Shown one piece after another: positions 60,887-64,000 of a stretch of DNA of 64,000 nucleotides. Below the pieces are notes generated by a model, which saw only the letters and a program-made list of their open reading frames with translations, had not been told where the DNA came from and ran no database searches. This DNA comes from Sporosarcina sp. Te-1 (GTDB lineage: Bacteria; Bacillota; Bacilli; Bacillales_A; Planococcaceae). A program made the translations under genes and the position numbers. Each line of letters opens with the position of its first letter. Positions within the stretch are counted from its first letter, which is position 1. The DNA lies in the NCBI RefSeq assembly GCF_017498505.1, contig NZ_CP071798.1, forward strand, positions 744,001 to 808,000, written 5' to 3'.

Positions 60887-61535
60887 GAGGCAAGTCTCCT
60901 TTCATTTGAAGCAACGGCTTATTGTTATTCATGGTCACATCGACATAGTCGAGTTCCAATTGGAGCTGTTCAATATCTGTTGCCAAAACGCTTCGCAAAT
61001 CCTGCTCCAACTGCTTGTTGACGTCATTCAATGTTTCCCTTGTATGCTGCAATGCCACCCTCAATTCCTGATCCTTCAACGGTTGGTTTACAAGCATCGA
61101 ATATTTGGATGTCAATTCCACGGCGGAATCGAGATGGGAATAGAAAAAGCGCTCGACATGATAAAATTTCCGCGGGTTGCTTCGTACAATTGACAAAATG
61201 CGTCTCGCAAGGTTATTCATCTCATATACTTGTTTGAACGCTTGGACTGATCTCACTTGTCCGTACAGGCTATTCAGTTTTTTGATTTTGCCCTTGGCCT
61301 CTGCAATCTGCGTCTTAATATGATTATATTCAGATCTCGACATGCCGAGTTTTTTTACGTTGGATGAAAGCTGGACTTGTTTGATCGTAAATGTGCCTCC
61401 GAGATACATGGCGATCATCAGGCCTGTCGCTGCAAAGAAATTCATGCCGGCTCCTAATAATAAAATGAGCCAGGAACCGAAACTGACAGGGGCAGTGATG
61501 AAGTGTCGTATAAAAAATTGTTTGACTTCCTGCAT
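60858..61535 (-). CDS. xpaC: XpaC family protein
   Basis: 225 residues from the ATG at 61535 (AAGGAGG upstream with long spacing). Two N-terminal membrane segments (about 12-55, FGSWLILLLGAGMNFFAATGLMIAMYLGGTF) then a helical cytoplasmic domain (MSRSEYNHIKTQIAEAKGKIKKLNSLYGQVRSVQAFKQVYEMNNLARRILSIVRSNPRKF). This is the XpaC family, named for hydrolysis of an indolyl phosphate, though enzyme activity is doubtful. In B. subtilis xpaC and yaaN form the same pair. Confidence 0.88.
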   Translation of the reverse strand: MQEVKQFFIRHFITAPVSFGSWLILLLGAGMNFFAATGLMIAMYLGGTFTIKQVQLSSNVKKLGMSRSEYNHIKTQIAEAKGKIKKLNSLYGQVRSVQAFKQVYEMNNLARRILSIVRSNPRKFYHVERFFYSHLDSAVELTSKYSMLVNQPLKDQELRVALQHTRETLNDVNKQLEQDLRSVLATDIEQLQLELDYVDVTMNNNKPLLQMKGDLPHDRKQNNER

Positions 61536-61735
61536 GGTGCATTCAGGCCTCCTTCTGCATATATAGTAAATACGTTTAAAGGAAAGGAAAGTTTCATCCA
61601 CTTAGTCCAATTATACCTGATTCGCAGCAGGAAAACATTCCTTTTGAACGGTCAATATGAAACGCTTGGATAACGAGAAGGAATTTGCTAAAATGGGGGT
61701 CACTCACGGCACATGGCAATTGGGGGGATGTTAAA

Positions 61736-62056
61736 ATGTACGAAATAGTTTACATGAAAGCGGATTATGAGCCGTGGTGGATGTTCGAGGATTGGCGAAG
61801 TACTGTAGTGACATCAAAAACTTTTCAGACTAAAGATGAAGCAGAACAGTATTTTAACGATTTATTTACCAAACTGAAAAGGGAACATGAGTTTAATGAA
61901 AAAAGAAAAAATTGTTTTTTTGCGTTTTGGTCAGAGTCAGAACGGGTATATTGTGAAGGGTGTGATGAATGCCTTCAACTATACCATGGAATTGTCATCT
62001 TGCACGATGGTATTCCAACCGATGAAGTTTTGAGTAATAATTCAAATAGTTACTAA
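61736..62056 (+). CDS. DUF1033 family protein
   Basis: 106 residues from the ATG at 61736, with GGGGGGA upstream. Typical DUF1033 sequence: YEIVYMKADYEPWWMFEDWRS at the start, a central charged helix (KDEAEQYFNDLFTKLKREHE) and FFAFWSESERVYCEGCDECLQLYHGIVIL with a CxxC pair (Cys about 80 and 83). Function unknown. The strong promoter of the cold-shock gene lies just after its stop, so it appears monocistronic with no clear terminator of its own before the csp leader. Confidence 0.85.
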   Translation: MYEIVYMKADYEPWWMFEDWRSTVVTSKTFQTKDEAEQYFNDLFTKLKREHEFNEKRKNCFFAFWSESERVYCEGCDECLQLYHGIVILHDGIPTDEVLSNNSNSY

Positions 62057-62063
62057 TGTTATG

Positions 62064-62091
62064 TTGACTTTATTGAAAAATATGGTATAGT
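62064..62091 (+). promoter_or_regulatory. Strong promoter of the cold-shock gene
   Basis: TTGACT (62064-62069), 16 bases, TATAGT (62086-62091) with TG in the extended -10 position. It predicts a leader of about 145 bases. Confidence 0.75.
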
Positions 62092-62130
62092 TACAGTAAC
62101 AATAAAGTGAGATTTACCGAATGGAACGTA

Positions 62131-62214
62131 TTCACGTATTACAAAAAGTGATCGGCGATCTCGGTACTTTTTGTAATATGTGAATTTTTTCATTGTGGGA
62201 GAGTTCACGTATTA
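62131..62214 (+). promoter_or_regulatory. Three-segment RNA switch/attenuator in the cold-shock leader
   Basis: Segment A TTCACGTATTACAAAAAGT (62131-62149) pairs over 19 bp (one G-U) with segment B at 62166-62184, followed at once by six T residues (62185-62190): an intrinsic terminator before the gene. Segment C TTCACGTATTA (62204-62214) repeats the first 11 bases of A exactly, so it can pair with the end of B instead. The two folds exclude each other. Segment C ends 17 bases before the GGAGG ribosome site. Confidence 0.65.
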
Positions 62215-62244
62215 GTTAAGTATTTATTATTTGGAGGTAGTAGG

Positions 62245-62445
62245 ATGAAACAAGGTACGGTAAAGTGGTTCAACTCTGAAAAAGGCTTCGGATTCATCGA
62301 AGTAGAAGGCGAAGATGATGTATTCGTACACTTCTCCGCAATTCAGGGAGACGGATTCAAAACTTTAGACGAAGGTCAACACGTTGAATTTGAAGTAGTA
62401 GAAGGCAACCGTGGTCTTCAAGCTGCTAACGTTGTTAAACAATAA
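62245..62445 (+). CDS. Cold-shock protein (CspA/CspB family)
   Basis: 66 residues, full length for a bacterial cold-shock domain, with GGAGG nine bases upstream. RNP1 KGFGFIEV and RNP2 VFVHFSAI are intact, and the protein starts [14 protein letters not shown]. It binds single-stranded RNA/DNA and melts secondary structure at low temperature. Codon use is biased towards efficient codons, suggesting high expression. The leader holds a terminator-like hairpin and an alternative pairing partner, so mRNA-level control is likely. Confidence 0.95.
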   Translation: MKQGTVKWFNSEKGFGFIEVEGEDDVFVHFSAIQGDGFKTLDEGQHVEFEVVEGNRGLQAANVVKQ

Positions 62446-62456
62446 TCTGTCAAACA

Positions 62457-62485
62457 AAGAGGCACCTTTCGGATGCCTCTTTTTC
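62457..62485 (+). terminator. Terminator after the cold-shock gene
   Basis: AAGAGGCACC pairs with GGATGCCTCTT around TTTC, then a T tract. It overlaps the end of the convergent lipoprotein gene region. Confidence 0.8.
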
Positions 62486-63170
62486 ATGGCTTTGAAACTG
62501 ACTCCAACGTGGATGTAATGACTAGCGGTTCCCCATCTGTCGTTTCCATAATGGATTCTCTTTTTACTTCTCCGATGCCTTCCACAAAATATTTCTTAAC
62601 AATATACGACTTGTTTTCCGCGCCAATTATAGGTTCAGTCGATTGAACAACAAAGGCATGGTCGAAATTTTTATAGAAGGTCTCGACGGGCACATCCGTT
62701 TCAACAATTTCCCATTGACCGAACGTTTGGCCCTTCTCGAACGGCTTGTGGAGGTACACGCCGACAGGTTCCATCTTTTTGATTTCTTCCAAGGTAGGAA
62801 AATCAGTATTTGAATCAACTAAGTCATAACTTAACGTCGTGATCTGCTTCTCTCCAATTTCATACACATATTGCGCAATCGCATTTCCGTTATTTTCATG
62901 AACGACAACATAGTTTTCATAAGGCATAGCAAAGTCAATATCCAACTCTGCATTATCCGCACCTTCCCCTTGGAAATGCGCCTTGGAACCATCCGGTAGG
63001 AAATAATCGAGTAATCCCTTATCAATTTTACGTGGGTTCTCCATTGTCTTATAAGGATCTGATGATTCTTCCGTATTGCCTGAATTATTAAATGCCGTAT
63101 TTTTATTGGAACAGCCTGCCATGCTAAGTGCAATGAGTAGGGAAGTCAATAAAATCGGGATCTTTTTCAT
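62484..63170 (-). CDS. Hypothetical lipoprotein
   Basis: 228 residues from the ATG at 63170 (AAAGGAG eight bases upstream). Lipoprotein signal with lipobox SMAGC (Cys about 20) and a Ser/Asn-rich spacer (NKNTAFNNSGNTEESSDP). The mature part is a globular, beta-rich domain (KIDKGLLDYFLPDGSKAHFQGEGADNAELDIDF ... EVKRESIMETTDGEPLVITSTLESV). I do not recognise a named family. Surface-exposed by the signal. It stands alone. Confidence 0.8.
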   Translation of the reverse strand: MKKIPILLTSLLIALSMAGCSNKNTAFNNSGNTEESSDPYKTMENPRKIDKGLLDYFLPDGSKAHFQGEGADNAELDIDFAMPYENYVVVHENNGNAIAQYVYEIGEKQITTLSYDLVDSNTDFPTLEEIKKMEPVGVYLHKPFEKGQTFGQWEIVETDVPVETFYKNFDHAFVVQSTEPIIGAENKSYIVKKYFVEGIGEVKRESIMETTDGEPLVITSTLESVSKP

Positions 63171-63227
63171 GCACTCCACTCCTTTTCTCTTAGAGTGCCC
63201 GAAGAAATCCCGTTTATCCCACTACAT

Positions 63228-63263
63228 AAGAAAAACCGCTTTCCTCCATAAGGAAAACGGTTT
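63228..63263 (-). terminator. Terminator of the partial ABC-F gene
   Basis: On the minus strand AAACCGTTTTCC pairs with GGAAAGCGGTTT (complement of 63233-63263), followed by TTTCTT. Confidence 0.75.
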
Positions 63264-63268
63264 GACTG

Positions 63269-64000
63269 TTAATTGGATACAGCTTGCTGTTCTTTCCATT
63301 CCAGGTATTCATCATATTGCATCATTTTATCGAAGATGGTGCCGTCCTCGCGGATTTCAATAATCCGGTTGGCAACCGTCTGGATAAACTGCTGGTCATG
63401 TGATGTAAAGACCATGGCACCTTTGAATGCAATCAATCCATTGTTCAATGCTTGAATGGATTCGAGATCCAAGTGGTTCATCGGTTCGTCCAGAAGAAGG
63501 ACATTGGCGTTGTTCAACATCATTTTAGAAAGCATGCAACGCACTTTTTCGCCTCCTGATAAAACAGAAGGTTTCTTCTTCACTTCTTCGCCGGAGAACA
63601 GCATCCGTCCAAGGAATCCTCGGAGGAACGTTTCCGTTTGATCTTCAGGGGAGTACTGACGTAGCCATTCTACCAAGGTTTCTTCCGAGCCCTCAAAAAA
63701 TTCACTGTTGTCGAGAGGGAAGTAGGAACGAGAGGTTGTGACACCCCATTTGATTGAACCTTCATCCGGTTGGTCCTCTTCAGCCAATATTTCAAGAAGC
63801 GCCGTTTTCGCAAGCGGATTGCCAAGAAGAATGATTTTGTCATCTTTGCCCATTGTAAAAGTGGCATCTTTTAATAGCTGTTTGCCTTCTTTCGTCTTCG
63901 AAACACCTTGGACGGAAAGCACATCGTTTCCGATTTCTCGGCCAATTTGAAAATTGACGAAAGGATAACGGCGGGAGGAAGGTTTGATATCTTCCAATTG
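63269..64000 (-). CDS. ABC-F ATPase, YkpA/YbiT type, C-terminal half (5' part outside window)
   Basis: About 243 residues are visible; the frame is open to the right edge. It begins in the linker with LEDIKPSSRRYPFVNF, a signature of YbiT/YkpA, and then covers the second cassette: a degenerate Walker A (LLGNPLAKTALLE in place of GxxGxGKST), signature LSGGEKVRCMLSKMML, Walker B VLLLDEPMNHLDLESI and switch histidine in FTSHDQQF. The missing glycine/lysine pattern in this second P-loop is typical of the YbiT group. A ribosome-associated role is expected by family. Confidence 0.88.
   Translation of the reverse strand, partial: QLEDIKPSSRRYPFVNFQIGREIGNDVLSVQGVSKTKEGKQLLKDATFTMGKDDKIILLGNPLAKTALLEILAEEDQPDEGSIKWGVTTSRSYFPLDNSEFFEGSEETLVEWLRQYSPEDQTETFLRGFLGRMLFSGEEVKKKPSVLSGGEKVRCMLSKMMLNNANVLLLDEPMNHLDLESIQALNNGLIAFKGAMVFTSHDQQFIQTVANRIIEIREDGTIFDKMMQYDEYLEWKEQQAVSN

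Noticed and set aside
62097..62240. A second gene in the cold-shock leader
   Set aside because: No open frame with a ribosome site; the region is better explained as structured RNA leader.

Overview
The window looks like ordinary chromosome from a low-to-moderate GC, endospore-forming member of the Bacillales, most likely Planococcaceae (Sporosarcina-like). Evidence: a gerA-type germination operon, strong AAGGAGG ribosome sites, rho-independent terminators after most genes, YpjP/YozE/YpmR/YpmS/DUF6501/YfmR family proteins typical of Bacillus relatives, a bacilliredoxin, and gene neighbourhoods that echo B. subtilis (ypjP-thy-dfrA; degV-ypmR-ypmS-msrA-msrB; deoD-ctp; odhA-odhB beside a MoxR/VWA pair; xpaC-telA). 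Species is inference; no rRNA, tRNA or CRISPR array was found.

Layout. 1-14.4 kb: partial acetyltransferase, DUF420 protein, a general-stress YflT-like gene with a near-consensus sigma-B promoter, DUF421 protein, lipoprotein hydrolase, NCS2 permease, CPBP protease, the selD-mnmH selenouridine operon, an aldehyde dehydrogenase, a PBP4-type carboxypeptidase, threonine dehydratase, a lipid kinase and a 32-codon membrane peptide. 14.5-25.8 kb: amidase, MarR regulator, chemoreceptor, proline dehydrogenase, DUF1646 and POT transporters, YfmR ABC-F protein, CvfC. 26.3-29.5 kb: the ehuBCDA ectoine uptake operon, with an unexplained structured block between ehuB and ehuC. 29.5-32.4 kb: AT-rich accessory stretch with a DinB-like gene and debris, then bacilliredoxin and a methyltransferase, and a 25-codon membrane peptide.

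32.4-37.2 kb: ypjP is separated from thyA-dfrA by a 2.6 kb AT-rich island carrying an MFS efflux-type transporter with short leader ORFs. The island is bounded by a 35-bp imperfect direct repeat of the ypjP 3' end, and the outer copy still carries a terminator whose stem uses the last ypjP codons. 37.2-49.6 kb: hemolysin III, DegV, GDSL lipoprotein, YpmS, msrA-msrB-yozE, deoD, a carboxy-terminal protease, a COG0523 GTPase, a CAP-domain secreted protein and the gerA/gerB/gerC operon. 49.6-64 kb: MATE transporter, MurG-type transferase, odhAB, yojN-yojO, xpaC-telA, DUF1033, a cold-shock gene with a striking leader, a lipoprotein and a partial ABC-F gene.

Functionally the window mixes housekeeping (thymidylate/folate, TCA cycle, nucleoside salvage), redox and envelope repair (Msr, bacilliredoxin, PBP4, Ctp), compatible-solute and amino-acid supply (Ehu, PutB, POT), and sporulation. 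The most unusual elements are RNA-level: a three-segment terminator/alternative-hairpin leader before the cold-shock gene, a leader-ORF/hairpin arrangement in front of the island MFS gene, and the structured intercistronic block in ehu.
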